Source: Aphrophora alni (lineage: Eukaryota; Arthropoda; Insecta; Hemiptera; Aphrophoridae). Taken from it: a DNA stretch of 64,000 bases. The translations under genes were made by a program, and so were the position numbers. Below the pieces are notes generated by a model. It was given only the letters and a program-made list of their open reading frames with translations. It made no database searches and had not been told where the DNA came from. Location: positions 29,717,949-29,781,948 of the forward strand of contig OY740774.1 of the NCBI GenBank assembly GCA_963513935.1, read 5' to 3'. Numbering within the stretch: position 1 is the stretch's first letter; each line of letters begins with the position of its first letter. Shown piece after piece: positions 10,749-25,964 of this stretch.

Positions 10749-12029
10749 TATAACCTTTGTTATTTATTTTTAATTAATTACTTTGATTAAAACACAACTA
10801 CGTTATCATATTTAAAATTATTTATTCTTTAAAATACAATTTGCACCTAAAGTTGGGTGCCAATATATAACAGTTGAATTAATTAAATCTTCAATTTATT
10901 TGATGCACATATGAGTATTCAAATTTATTCATCTTATCACTAAATCTCATCCATTCAACTTAAACTAGACATAAACATTTATAACACAATGAAATACTTA
11001 ATTCTAGAACATAGCAATTTTATTATTATTATTAGGTGCATCAAAATCGTATCATTAATTGTAATTTTAATTTAGTCTTTATATTTTAATATCTCAATTG
11101 TTTTATTGATTTGTTGGGCGCCAGGTATAATTTACCAATTATATAATGAAATTACTTTGATTGCTCTTTGAAAATTTAAGTTTAAATGGCTCTCGGCCTA
11201 GCTCAGATTTTATTTAAAGTGGGGCGTGGTTTCTTTGGTAACCTGAAGTAAAAACTACAATAACTAATCAGATAACTTATCGTGGTTCAGTAGCATGGAA
11301 TGATGTCTTCTTGGAGTTTTACAGGTGAGATGATCCCTCGAACTTATGGCAGATATCACAAGAAACTTAATCCAATTTATAGGCACTTTGACGATCTCGA
11401 AGCTTGAACTACCTCACTCTGTTGCTTGAATTCTTGGTCAATTAATCAAAACTCTTCTTTAACTTTACGATGATTTTAATATAATTCGATGACTTAAAAC
11501 TTTTCTTCAACTTTACGACGATTTGGCGAACTTCGCCCTGTTCCTAGTTCCTCTCCCTTGCGACGCTCGTTCTTCACTGCTTTTTCTGATTTTTGAATTC
11601 TTACGCAGAGTTTTCCCGTTTTACCCCTTCTTCGCTTATTTCTGGATGACGCTTCTTTTTGGTTGGTTGGATTTGATTTTTCAAACTCTAACCGTCTTTC
11701 AAAGTTCGTTAAATCTTGTTTCTTAGCTGAGTTCAACGTACCTCTGCCTAGTTTTTTGTCTCTTTTTCTTTTGTTAACTTGGGCGTACACAAACTTTCTA
11801 ATTTCCCATGTTGTCACATTACATAACTCAACTCTTCCTATTTAATTTGTCACGCTGCCCTCGCCCTTTCAATAATTTTGTAGTTTCGAAGTATTGTTTC
11901 CTTAGAAATCCTTTAACAAAATTTATTATGTGTTGGAGTGACGTTTATGTTTGACATTTATTTCTAACTGACAAGGTTTAAACATTTTGAATTGGACAAA
12001 GCTTTTACTTAGGGCTTCTCAACGTTACA
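10749..12029 (-). repeat. 5' LTR of the gypsy element
   Basis: Matches 4026-5306 base for base by eye. It begins on the minus strand at 12029 with TGTAACG and ends at 10749 just before the primer site. It should hold promoter, transcription start and polyadenylation signals, but I cannot fix the U3/R/U5 borders from sequence alone. It repeats the internal primer-like words at 11113-11123 and 10852-10862. Confidence 0.93.
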
Positions 12030-12033
12030 CAAT
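12030..12033. repeat. right target-site duplication CAAT
   Basis: Partner of 4022-4025. See the note there on the 4-bp boundary ambiguity. Confidence 0.55.
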
Positions 12034-13215
12034 ATAACATCTTCGTAAGAGTTTAAGGGTCGAAATTATATTTTAGACAATAACTTAGCTATTTGACATA
12101 TTATAGAAGTGGTTAGCATTAATACCATTTAACTCAGAATTTGAATGTGAATATTGAGTGTTATAAATTAAATTTCACAGCTGATAATGAACAAAAACTT
12201 GTTTTCAATGGCCACTGTATTGATATTTTTAATAAAACTTGTATGTATTTTAATAAGGTTTCGTATGAGTACACTATAGTTCACTATACCAATATGTGTT
12301 TCTAATTTAATTATTGCATCCTCTATTGTGTTTAAGAAGACTACAAAAAGACTCCATGTCGAAAATCACTTTTCGGATTCCTTAAGGCCATGAAATGTTA
12401 AGATCAGTCAAAAAACATAGGTTCTAATATTTGTGATTGAGGATCATACCCAATACTACATTTACAAGGTAAGTATTAAACAGTAAGTATTATCAATATA
12501 AGTTTAATCACGCTAGTTTTGAGCACTTTATTTAAAAACCAACCACGAATATAGTAATAGATGGTTAAATCTCATGAATTTGATGCTGACTGTTTTGTTT
12601 GAATTTTTATGAAATGTAGCGGATTATGAAAGCTATTTCACAAACAGCAAATAAAAAAAAATTCTGCTAGTAGTGAAATTTCAGAGTAACAAATTTGATC
12701 AGAGACTTTAACTCTTTAAACAGCATATTTGAGGAGGCTTAATTGTCAAATGATACCAATGATTTTTATTTCAGTCCTCAGAAGCTACATTTGAAGATAA
12801 TTTTACAAAATTCGTTACACATATATTGAGAAAATATATATTATTTTTAGAAGAATTACACTAATTCTTTGCCCCTTGATTAAAAGCGAACACAAAACAA
12901 AGGCACAAGATATGGTCAAAATATTCCCACATACCAATAACTTTTATGGTATTTATAAATATAAATTTTATTGTGCCAAGACACTTAATTAAAGGGACGA
13001 ATATTATATGTTTTGATGCTTTAAAATTTTAAAACTAAAATTGCTCTTAACGTACTTTACCGTTTCAAAACACTATTAGGATGAACGATAAATTTCTGAA
13101 CTTATAACGCTATCCATTCAATTTAGAAATATTATTATTCAAAATCGAATATAATAATGTTAACTTTCTTAATAACAACTATCGAAATCTCTTTTTCTTG
13201 GAAAGTACATTTACT
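12034..13215. other. AT-rich non-coding stretch
   Basis: Right flank of the gypsy insertion. No ORF, RNA gene or repeat family that I recognise. Confidence 0.6.
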
Positions 13216-13845
13216 TTAACCCGTAACTGCCACACATAAAAAAATTGCACTCAAGCCACACATGGGTCCAGAGGACCCATATAAGTTTTTTTATGTATTT
13301 ACTACGGAATGAATAACATAAAAAGATTATAACTTATTATTTAAAGCTTGGCTTTTATTTCGGACATGTTACATATTATATTAGAAATTTCTGGTATTAA
13401 TAAAAAATACAAAAATTATAGTTCTTATAAAATTAACGTAAAATAAATAAAATTCCTCTTTTTTAATGTTAAAAACTAACAAACATGAATTATTTCTTAA
13501 AAACATAGTATTTTGCTGTTGAAATAGCACTAAATGTAAAAACAAATTCAGAAGGCATATTTATTATCAGATAAAAAAAATACAAGTAATATATATATAT
13601 ATATATGTATATAATAATATACACAAAAGACACACATGGGTGCAGAGGACCCGAATATTATTGTTTACAATATTTACTTCTATGTGGAAAGACACAAAGA
13701 ACAAACAACAATGGCATTTCAAGGTCAACTGATGGTTGGAAGCATACATAAACTAGCAGTCAGTATTGCCAACCCATTCAGAGGATATAAATAAAACAAA
13801 AAGTCCCTGGGTCCCCTGGACCCATGTGTGGCAGTTACGGGTTAA
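13216..13845. mobile_element. non-autonomous piggyBac-type element (MITE)
   Basis: TTAA (13216-13219) and TTAA (13842-13845) bracket a 622-bp element that starts CCCGTAACTGCCACACAT and ends in its exact reverse complement. A TTAA duplication and CCC/GGG ends are the hallmarks of piggyBac transposons. The interior has no transposase, so movement would need one in trans. Three copies of a motif built on CACACATGGGTCC-AGAGGACCC lie near 13257-13280, 13630-13653 and, inverted, 13808-13828. Each centres on a GGGTCC/GGACCC palindrome (the middle one reads GGGTGC) and may be a subterminal transposase-binding repeat. Confidence 0.88.
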
Positions 13846-17600
<3,755 letters not shown>

Positions 17601-17609
17601 TTTTGGTAT

Positions 17610-18030
17610 CTAAGTCATTTTCATATATTTTGAAAATTTGATACAGGAAAATAAAGCATTTCTATATGTTATCTGTTAATATCCTTCGTGTGTATTATGG
17701 TACGACGCGTATTGGGACCGTAACCCTATCTTCAAGTTGTCACTCGGTTAGAACTCTTCGTTTACATATTAAAACATTAATAGTACATAAACACACATCA
17801 ATACAGGCGAATGCGTTTTGTGTGGCAAACTACAAGATCTTACGCAGTGATTTTATGTTTTGAATTTGTAATCTACTACTTGCAACGGAGTGATAACTTG
17901 AGGATCTGATTTCTGTCAATAAACGCGCAATAACATACGATAAATACGAAGTCATACGACGGATAAAAACAGGTAACATAGAGTTCTTTATTTTCCTGTA
18001 TCATATTTGAAAAATTCAACGCAAGGGAAG
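17610..18030. repeat. imperfect long inverted repeat (foldback)
   Basis: The left arm, about 17610-17760, is matched in reverse complement by about 17880-18030. The best anchors are GATACAGGAAAATAAAG (left, near 17641) with its complement near 17995, and TCAAGTTGTCACTC (left) against TCAAGTTATCACTC read from the right arm. The arms have many small differences, so this is an old foldback element or two head-to-head copies of one repeat. The spacer is about 120 bp. I see no coding capacity. Confidence 0.6.
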
Positions 18031-18655
18031 AACGCAATGAACATTTGGATATATGACGTACACACGTGACTGAGACCGGCTGAATTAGAATAGACATAAA
18101 CGTGATAAATGATTGGGAAGGTGGTATTACTTTGAAAATAACCTCCACTCAAAGATTTAGATGTATTAGGGCCTATATGTATTTTAAGTACATCTTTTAT
18201 TTTTTAGAAGACGTTCATAAACAGAGACGTGTAAACGCATTGATTCAATAATTTTAAATCAAACCTTCATCTTGGCAGCGGATCCCTGGAAAATATACTA
18301 TTTTACCCTTTATAATTTCCATAGTGTAACAATTCCTTTAGATAGTTGTTCACACCCTCTGATTTTCTACCCATGACCAGTAACAGCTAAAATTAACTAC
18401 GATACCGACTAAATAACAATATTAGTAGATAACTTCATATTAGTACTGGTCAGAATTTGTTTTACACTACGAAAGATACTATAAATCCAATAAAATTAAC
18501 AAATTGAAATAAATGTGATTTAAATATTCTATAAAAGTCATCCAACCTCAAGTACAACTCGTTTACTGTTTACTATTATATTAACACACAATTTGTCTTG
18601 ATGCGCCTGTTATTTTAAAATAATTTTGTGTTAATAAATTAATATCATATATAGG

Positions 18656-18716
<61 letters not shown>

Positions 18717-19240
18717 CATATTTCCCTGTAAAAATTAGAATTTACTTCCTTATTGTTTAGTTTAATTGATATATGAACTACGGAACAATAGATTTCTAAG
18801 ACGGTAGGGGAGGATATCATTAACTACCCTATCTCTCAATCTCAGGGATGATGAAAGTTTTCTAAGCTGCATGAAGACAGATTGTCTGCATAATTAATTA
18901 AAGATTCCGTTGCATAAACTCATTTGAGGTTTATAATGTGGTAATAATTCAGCATATATTTTTTGATAAATAAAAAGACATAAAATATCAATTACTAAAT
19001 ATAAATAATACTAATATTATAAAATTAGTTATGAGATCGGTACGTATTCGGGGTTATCAAAGGAATGTGGTCAGTTTTGTACTTTTTTCAAAGGTAGACT
19101 GGTTCACATTTTTAATTAATATTATAGACAGATATAATTATTTAAATAATTAGTTTTTTGTAAATATAATTATAATGAGCATGAAATCTGATTTATCTTA
19201 ATATTAAATTACATCTTGGATACAATTTCTCCAAAATAAA
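18031..19240. other. AT-rich non-coding stretch with an (AT)n tract
   Basis: Contains (AT)n at about 18657-18715. Otherwise nothing recognised. Confidence 0.6.
18657..18715. repeat. (AT)n microsatellite
   Basis: An AT dinucleotide run of about 58 bp. Confidence 0.95.
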
Positions 19241-19247
19241 ACGTTGA

Positions 19248-19299
19248 TTTACTCAAACGTGTTTCAACGACCATTACGTTATCTTCAGTGATAAGTAAA
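19248..19299 (-). ncRNA. hammerhead-ribozyme-like motif, probably Penelope-type
   Basis: On the minus strand the core CTGAAGA (19282-19288) fits the hammerhead consensus CUGANGA. GAAA (19262-19265) fits the second core segment. Between them AACG and CGTT pair as stem II (19277-19280 with 19266-19269; 7-nt loop, one unpaired U). Stem I pairs TTTAC (19299 downward) with GTAAA and CTGA-flanking A/C/T with T/G/A, about 8 bp with a 3-nt bulge. Stem III is only AC/GT around a 2-nt gap, followed by GUU as the cleavage triplet. Hammerheads with a minimal stem III are known in Penelope-like retroelements. No Penelope ORF is visible nearby, so this would be a solo terminal remnant. Confidence 0.45.
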
Positions 19300-19973
19300 A
19301 TACAATACTCAAACTATAACTAACTTGGTTCTGTATACAATTTATTTTATAACACTAAGGCGTTAACAACTGGCCTACGTTATTCCAGAACTACCTGTAG
19401 AACTAATAACATATTATTAAAATAACTTGAATGTATGAGTTATATAATTTTATAACTACAAAATAAGACTCCTAAGCATTTAATGTAATTAGTTTTGTAC
19501 AATTTTTAAAAGTTTAGTGTTTTCTACTTTGCAAACAACAAGGTTCGTGTTTGCTTCTAAACCCACACTCTAAGAAAATATTTCAAGGTTTGATAAGCCT
19601 GTAACTCAAAAGATCTCATAAAAAGTTTATAGTATACATTTTATAGTATGTGGTTTACTTGTTAAGTATTCCTTCAAGAACACATACCTGATTTTAAAAA
19701 CAGCCAAATTTGTATGTTTGTTGTGAGATGGTTGTCCCATACAATTTTTATAAAACGGTTAAGAGAAATTAAAGCAACTATGTATGTATTTTAAAGCGCT
19801 CATTTCGAATTTGAAACGTTTGAATTTTGACTCCTTTAGAAAAAAAAAAGGATTTTACAAAGAACTGTAATTAAAATATCCATTTTTAAATTTATTATAG
19901 TATAGCAATACCTACGCTCACTTTAAAGCCACTATAATGTACAAAACAGAATTAAAATCTATTAATTGCAAGC

Positions 19974-20180
19974 TAAAGCAATAGAGAACCTGTGCGTTTT
20001 AATAACGTGAAGTATATATAGCACAATGTTTAACTTTAACTTCACGTAAATGAAGTAGCATTACAGTATTAATATATCCACCCCTCTGTAATCAAGGGAT
20101 GAAGAGAAATGCAAATCACTTGACAATATTGCAATTAATTACACAGGGCTTTCTCATCGATATATTTCTCGTAGATTTTT
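19974..20180 (+). repeat. dispersed repeat family A, copy 1
   Basis: Shares ordered blocks with copies 2-4: GCAC/GCGCAATGTTTAACTT, CGTAAATGAAGTAGC, TTAATATATCCACCCCTCTG, AGGGATGAAGAG and GGCTTTCT. No coding capacity. The element class is unknown. Confidence 0.75.
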
Positions 20181-21090
20181 AATTAAATTGGTTAAAATTA
20201 TTTGAGGAGTCCATTACTATATATTATGTGCATAAATTTATATACATTCGATACACACGTGGAAAATTACCTGCCTTGTGTGTTCTTACATATCCTTATA
20301 AAATCTTATGAACATTTGGGCCTCTTCTATTAATAGTTACTCAATTTGGAAACAAATATTTGGTCCTAGATTTGTTTATACTAATGTCTACTCAGAGAGA
20401 CTTTATTAGTATTATTTACAAATAATTACGATCCTCTCTTATTATTTCAGTATTTTAGAAATTATCATATTTTTTCCTTGTAGAATTTACTTTATTTATT
20501 GTCAAATTTGTAGAAAGGAACAAATCTTTTACGAAAATGCAATTTAATTTCTATTCTCATTTGACTTACTATGTGCTGTAATAGGAAATTGAGTAAGAAG
20601 ACAATGTTAATATTAACAGTAAACCATTATTTGGTAGAGAAACTGGGATTACTTTACCAAATCATCAGAACAAAAATAATTTTACCTTTCAAACTGGTGA
20701 TTATATAACCAATTGAACTAGTACTTTTTTTGTTGCAAATTTGAAATATTTGTAATTTTTTCTTACAAGACAAATCTTTTGAAGGGAGACAAACACATAT
20801 TTAAGACATACAAATACTTATTTTACGATTTCTAAGGTTTGCCAATCATTTTTTCTATGAAATCTCTTGTTTAAAACTATATGTAACATCTAATATAAAA
20901 ATGTACAATATCCCATTTCAAAAAGTAATAACACAACCTAGAATACAAGTTGAACTTGTTGAACGAATATCTTCCCCAACTTCTGCCTTCGATTTGCTAT
21001 ATTTTATGTACAGTACCTATTGGTACACTAGATTGTACTAGAATAGGAATCTTATTACTAAAATATTTTAAAAAATATAACCATTACTAA
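20181..21090. other. AT-rich non-coding stretch
   Basis: Nothing recognised. Confidence 0.6.
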
Positions 21091-21290
21091 AGGTTCTTGT
21101 AGCCCAGTGATTAAGGGCGTTACTACTCTGGCACCTGAAATCTTTGGTTCGAATCCAATTTATGACACAAGGTTTATTCTATGCAGTTTGATTTTCTCAT
21201 TCCGCATAATGACAAAAGGAGGGCCCATAATTTTAGGATTATGTGAAATTGTTGGAGGTATCATCTAGTAGCTGCACAAAACACACAAAT
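21091..21290 (+). repeat. tRNA-derived SINE (or tRNA pseudogene with tail)
   Basis: Contains an A box-like TAGCCCAGTGATTAAGGGC (from 21100) and, about 35 nt further on, a perfect B box GGTTCGAATCC (21146-21156). This is the spacing of an internal RNA polymerase III promoter. The cloverleaf is not convincing: acceptor ends do not pair and there is no clear anticodon loop. About 130 nt of unrelated sequence follow and then an AT-rich end. This is the plan of a tRNA-derived SINE. I could not define its 3' end or a target duplication. Confidence 0.6.
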
Positions 21291-22639
21291 TTTGTAAAAT
21301 TATTTTTTTAAGATTTATAATATTTTAAAATCTATCAGTTGGGAAATTTTCAATAAACTATTTAAAACCACTTAAATTCATTAATAAATTATATTTAAAC
21401 ATTAGAAAAATAAAACTTAAAAAAAATAATAAAATCTGCATAAGGGTTCTGTCTTTATGAGTGAGATGTTCAGCATTCATTCCCCATTTACCTTTAGTAA
21501 GGGATACATAAGGAGATGTGTTGTTCTAAATAACCTGGCCATCGATCCTGATAATTACTGAGAAAGTAATAAAAAAGAGGAAAAAGCTATCAAAGACAAA
21601 GTGAAAAAATAACGCCAGATATATAGTTTTACTAAAAAAATATGAAGGAGAGAAAAACGTGTTGCTATGTACCGAGTGTTGCTATGAATAATTATTTGTG
21701 TTAGAAATAATATTAACTTAAAACTGAGTTTTCCAAAAGTCTTTTTTTTTTAATACAAAAGAACAATTTTTCAGATATCATTGAATGATATTTTAGTGAT
21801 AAAAAAAAATGTAATAAAATCGTTCATATAAAAATCTCAATAAAGTAGTTATAGTATACTTGAAAGTATAATTGAAATGTATATACGATTATACCTTTTT
21901 ATTTGCTAATAAAATGTTCAATAAATTAACATGGGTAAGATATGGTCCGACTCCTCTTAAGAATCGTTTAGACTGTTTATTATTTGTATAATATTTTTAA
22001 TTATTCAATTTAATTTTTTTTTTTATTCAGTTTTTGTAAAACACACAATAAACATAATAACAAAACTTATCTCATACAATATTTTTGATGGGAAAAATAA
22101 AGATAATTTATTTTTTTTTTTTAACTAGGAGATATAGATTTGAAGAAATTATATTGTCTCCTGTCAAATTTGACTGACGCGTTCTGTTTTACTATTCATA
22201 AAAATACGTTTATTAAAAAAAAAATACATTGGTAATTTTAAAATGACAACTGGTTAAAATCATTACCTGGAAGTTTTTTGTATACCTGTTTATGATCTAA
22301 TAACAAATAAAAGATTTTCTTGGTCGATAAAAATAAATATATTATTTATTTTTAAAAGAAATGTGGTCTACTGTCAGCGTTTTCGCTTCAATAGTGAAAT
22401 TCCGGGTACTAGATTATTAAAGACTTTTCCATGTTAACATGTCTTAATGTGATATGCACGTTGACATATAGTATTTTTCATTGTATAATTTGTACTCTTC
22501 TATCATTTTTTGGTTTCTCAGATATAATACGACATAATATTAGAGGCTATATTACATATTATGTAATATTTGTATACTTTAAATCTATATTTTTAATGTG
22601 CAGTTTCTTAATGCTAACACTTACATGATTGTTCTCACT
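21291..22639. other. AT-rich non-coding stretch
   Basis: Homopolymer-rich sequence with no gene or repeat that I can name. Confidence 0.6.
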
Positions 22640-22830
22640 ACCAACACTTTGTCAGCCGATTTCAAGAACATATGGATTTATAGTTGAGCACGATATGATA
22701 AATCTTCGATAAGCATTTTACAGATCCTTAGTCAGGATCTCACTGTACTTCTCCATAATTAGTTCCATCGGGCAAGTTTTCACGCAGGAATAGTAATAGA
22801 ATTCATTACATTGATTAATTGAATTTAAAC
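22640..22830 (+). repeat. dispersed repeat family C, copy 1
   Basis: Aligns with 38088-38290 in the same orientation. Shared blocks include AGCACGATATGATAAATC, TTAGTCAG, CTCCATAATTA and TCTATCG/TCCATCG followed by a GC-poor tail. Non-coding; class unknown. Confidence 0.65.
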
Positions 22831-23579
22831 TACTGATTCTGAAAGATTATTTAATTATTAAATTATTTTCATCAAACTATCATGAGTCACAATTTATTCA
22901 AACATGTACACAGTAAAATTGTTTCTGTCTCTTTTTCTGTATTTTACTGTCTCAAATTTCTATTGTAATTTTAAGAAACTTTCTCGAAATTACCAAAAAT
23001 AATTTAAATGTTTATAAACTAAGCTGTATATAAACTTTTACCTTAATCCATTAAGCTCAAAATTGAGAGAAAGGATAAACCATGAAAAGATCAAAAGAGT
23101 AGTGTTTCACCCCATAAATTTCAAGTAACTTATCATACAATTTTTTGTTTGTTTTACTTTCAATTCGACAAATTAGTTTAGATTATGTTATTAAAACTTC
23201 ATTAAATTTAAATCGATTTTGAGAAATGTAAAATTTTAGGAAAACGAATAATTTATAGTTTTGGACTATATCTCTAGAACTTCTAATTTATTAGGAAGAT
23301 TTCAAATCAATCGTTTATTTTTAATGCTTAAATGATACATTTTAACAAAGGTTTTGGTAAGAGTTTAAGATTTTAAATTCTGATATAAATTTTATCACTT
23401 TTGAAATGCGTTATACTTGGAAACAAATAATAATATTATTTTTCACACAGTTAAATATCAAAATTTTTAAAATACATTACTAAATTTGACTGTCATAACT
23501 CACTAGTTTAAATCCAGTCTGAGGTGAAATTATATGCTTAACAAAATCGTTCAAAAACAATAAAGAAATCAAAAGCGTT
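22831..23579. other. AT-rich non-coding stretch
   Basis: Nothing recognised. Confidence 0.6.
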
Positions 23580-23814
23580 CAAAGGTACGGTTACCTTGGT
23601 TGCAACCTGAGTTCGCCGTGTTTGGGTCGTTGGTTGTGGTTTGTGTTCCGAGAGGAACCTCTGTTGCCCTCTGGGCTCAGCGCAGTTCCGACCTGATCGA
23701 AAATTAACCGACAATCACGAAATGCCTAGACGTTAACAAGAGGCCTAACCACCGGAAGTGAGACGGGTTACACTAGTGGAGTTTAGGACCCCAACTCGGC
23801 GACGGAAATGCTAG
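23580..23814. other. GC-rich island next to a family A repeat
   Basis: About 235 bp with a base composition near 50% GC inside very AT-rich DNA, containing CpG words and GAGAGGAACCTC. There is no ORF. It directly abuts repeat A copy 2 and may be the 5' part of a longer mobile element, or a promoter-like fragment of one. Confidence 0.4.
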
Positions 23815-23975
23815 AAGTACAATGTTAACTAAAGTTTACGTAAATGAAATAGCGTTACAGTGTTAATACATCCCAGCCTCTGTAATCAAGGGATGAAGAG
23901 ATATGTAAATCACTTCTCAGTATTTCAATTAATTACTTAGGCTTTTCTAATCAGGAGATACTTCGTGGATATTGA
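23815..23975 (+). repeat. dispersed repeat family A, copy 2
   Basis: Shares CGTAAATGAAATAGCG, TTAATACATCC, TGTAATCAAGGGATGAAG and TTCTAATCAGGAGAT with the other copies. Confidence 0.7.
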
Positions 23976-24632
23976 TATTGGGTGAAATTAAAGTTTTAAT
24001 GTATGATTTATTTGAAATCGGTTGGTTTATAAATTTACATATTATAGACTCTACATTGAAAGAGTGAATAATAATTGAAAGTGGAAGTTTAAATGTATAT
24101 TCTGTTAGAATATATAAATTGTCTGAAAAATGTATGTTAAATTTATGAAAAAGATATCGAAATATTGACAGTGTTAAAGATATTTTTTGTACGGGATTAT
24201 AAATTAGTGAGGTTTAAACTTAGGTCCTTATTTTATTATTTTTATATTTCGTAGTAGAAAAGTATTTCGATGTAATTGTTTTTTTTCACGCTTCAAATCG
24301 GTCAAATCATATAGGACAGAAGAGAGTCAGACAACAGACCGTCTTTCCAAAAACCTTGTTTTGGAACTTAGAACAAATATGTTGTGTGAAAAACGTAATA
24401 GTATAATTTTTCAACAACTATTACAATTTACATTTTATTAAAAGAAATATCTGTTAGTAAAAATGTAATTAATTATCTCTATATAAAGATTTCTCCAATG
24501 GAAATACACAGTAAAATTGAGAAATGTATAAAATGAAAAGAAAGCGATTTGATGATCTTTTCTTGTTTTTGACTAAGTACATAAAGATGGCAAGTTAGGA
24601 GTTCAGGAGGAGTGATGAAAGTATAATAATTG

Positions 24633-25200
24633 GGGGAAATATTTTGAGAACTGGAGATGCTTCAAATACCTTTGGAGTTTCCTGAACTCCGAGATTACTG
24701 CCACAGTTGATATTAATAAAATATCTTGGACGGGAGCGTAGTTTATTTACCCAATAATAAGTTTCTCCATTTCTATCCTTTATTTAAGAATTTGAATGTC
24801 ATACAGTACACTGCTCTTATTTGACCAGTTCTAACTTATAGATAGGAAAGGGGGGGGCATGTCAGTAGCTGATAAGAATAAGTGACGTATATAAAAGTGA
24901 AAAATTATATGAAAGTTATATAGCTCCGTAAGCGATGAAGAAAGATGAAGATTAAGAATAAACAATGAAAAATATATACTCCAAGGGAAAAATAGAGTGA
25001 GGTTTGTAAAGTCCCAGTGGCTTGCATGGGTAGGAAATGTGGGACGTATCTGTAAAGATCGAATACCAAAATTTTGTTATTGTGATAAAACGGAAGGAAT
25101 AATGAAAATGTGGAAGGTGTAGGAAAAGATGGGTACGGGATATAGGAGGAAGACTTGAGGAATATGGTCACTGAAAGATGATAGTAGTAGGTATAGTGCG
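24633..25200 (+). pseudogene. decayed LINE reverse-transcriptase C-terminal region
   Basis: Conceptual translation in shifting frames gives landmarks in the order of the C-terminal part of an endonuclease-reverse transcriptase LINE (RTE/CR1-like type). They are ENWRCFKYLWSFLNSEIT (the FKYLG block), TALI-stop-PVLTY (the TLIRPVLTYG block), RLRINNEKY, SQWLAWVGNVGRICKDRIPKI (the RLxWLGHVxRMxxxRIPK block) and EEDLRNMVTER (the DL-RxMG-WRE block). There are several stops and frame changes. It cannot encode a functional enzyme and only the 3' part of ORF2 is present. The clade is inferred from the tail pattern alone. Confidence 0.7.
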
Positions 25201-25964
25201 GAGAGAAATGGTAATATATTCTGTTGGAGAAAATAACTCATACTGAGCTGTAGCGCCAATGAATGCAAAGCAAGTAAGCAATTTTTTTACCATTTTAGAC
25301 AAACTTCGTTCTCCTTGGTTTGCATTTACAATGATTACTGAAACGTGAGGAAAAACGTAGCTATACCTGTATTTATGTTTATATTGCTAAAAATTACACC
25401 TACATGTTTAAATTAATTGGTTTAGTGAGAGATTTAAAATTCCATCCTTTTTGTGGGTGGGCTCTCAAAAACCACCTAAATTATTGGGGATGTTACCCAG
25501 TATCGTGTGAAAACGTTTAAGCTATCAACACTGTAAACCGTGCAATAAACCGTTGAAGGAAACTCTATGTGCTGATCACAAGTTACTGAACAAAACATAT
25601 GATTAACACTTCTAGGCATTATAAAATCTGGTGAACCAGGTCATTTGTAGTATTTTTTGAATTACAATCATATATTATTATTTCATTGTCTTAACAAGGT
25701 ACTCAGTGTAACAAACTAAGTGAATGGTAAACGAAATCGCTCTTCATAAATAAAATTTTTGATATTTAATTTCACATTGAATTTAAATATTGGTTTTATA
25801 AAGGTCGTGACAATTCTGACAAAATTGCATTATTGTCATGCGAAATGCTGAATTTACAGTGACTATTTAAAAAACTTAACATTCTCTATCGACTACTTAT
25901 CTTATAAATCTGACATCACTATTTTCTTATATAGAAAGTAATTTCCCATCCCTTATCATTTTAG
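25201..25964. other. AT-rich non-coding stretch
   Basis: Possibly includes the 3' end of the decayed LINE. Otherwise nothing recognised. Confidence 0.5.

Larger units (their letters stand above)
4022..12033 (-). mobile_element. nearly complete Ty3/gypsy LTR retrotransposon
   Basis: An element of about 8.0 kb read on the minus strand. It has a 5' LTR (10749-12029), a primer-binding site (10736-10746), gag (8942-10636), protease-RT-RNase H (6758-8941), integrase (5668-6786), a 361-nt untranslated tail and a 3' LTR (4026-5306). The domain order PR-RT-RH-IN and the aspartic protease, YVDD and DDE-type integrase motifs place it in Ty3/gypsy. There is no env-like ORF between integrase and the 3' LTR. 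The LTRs read identical and are offset by exactly 6,723 bp throughout, so the insertion is young. CAAT at 4022-4025 and 12030-12033 fits a 4-bp target duplication. Expression of Pol would need two recoding events, or the copy is defective. Confidence 0.95.
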
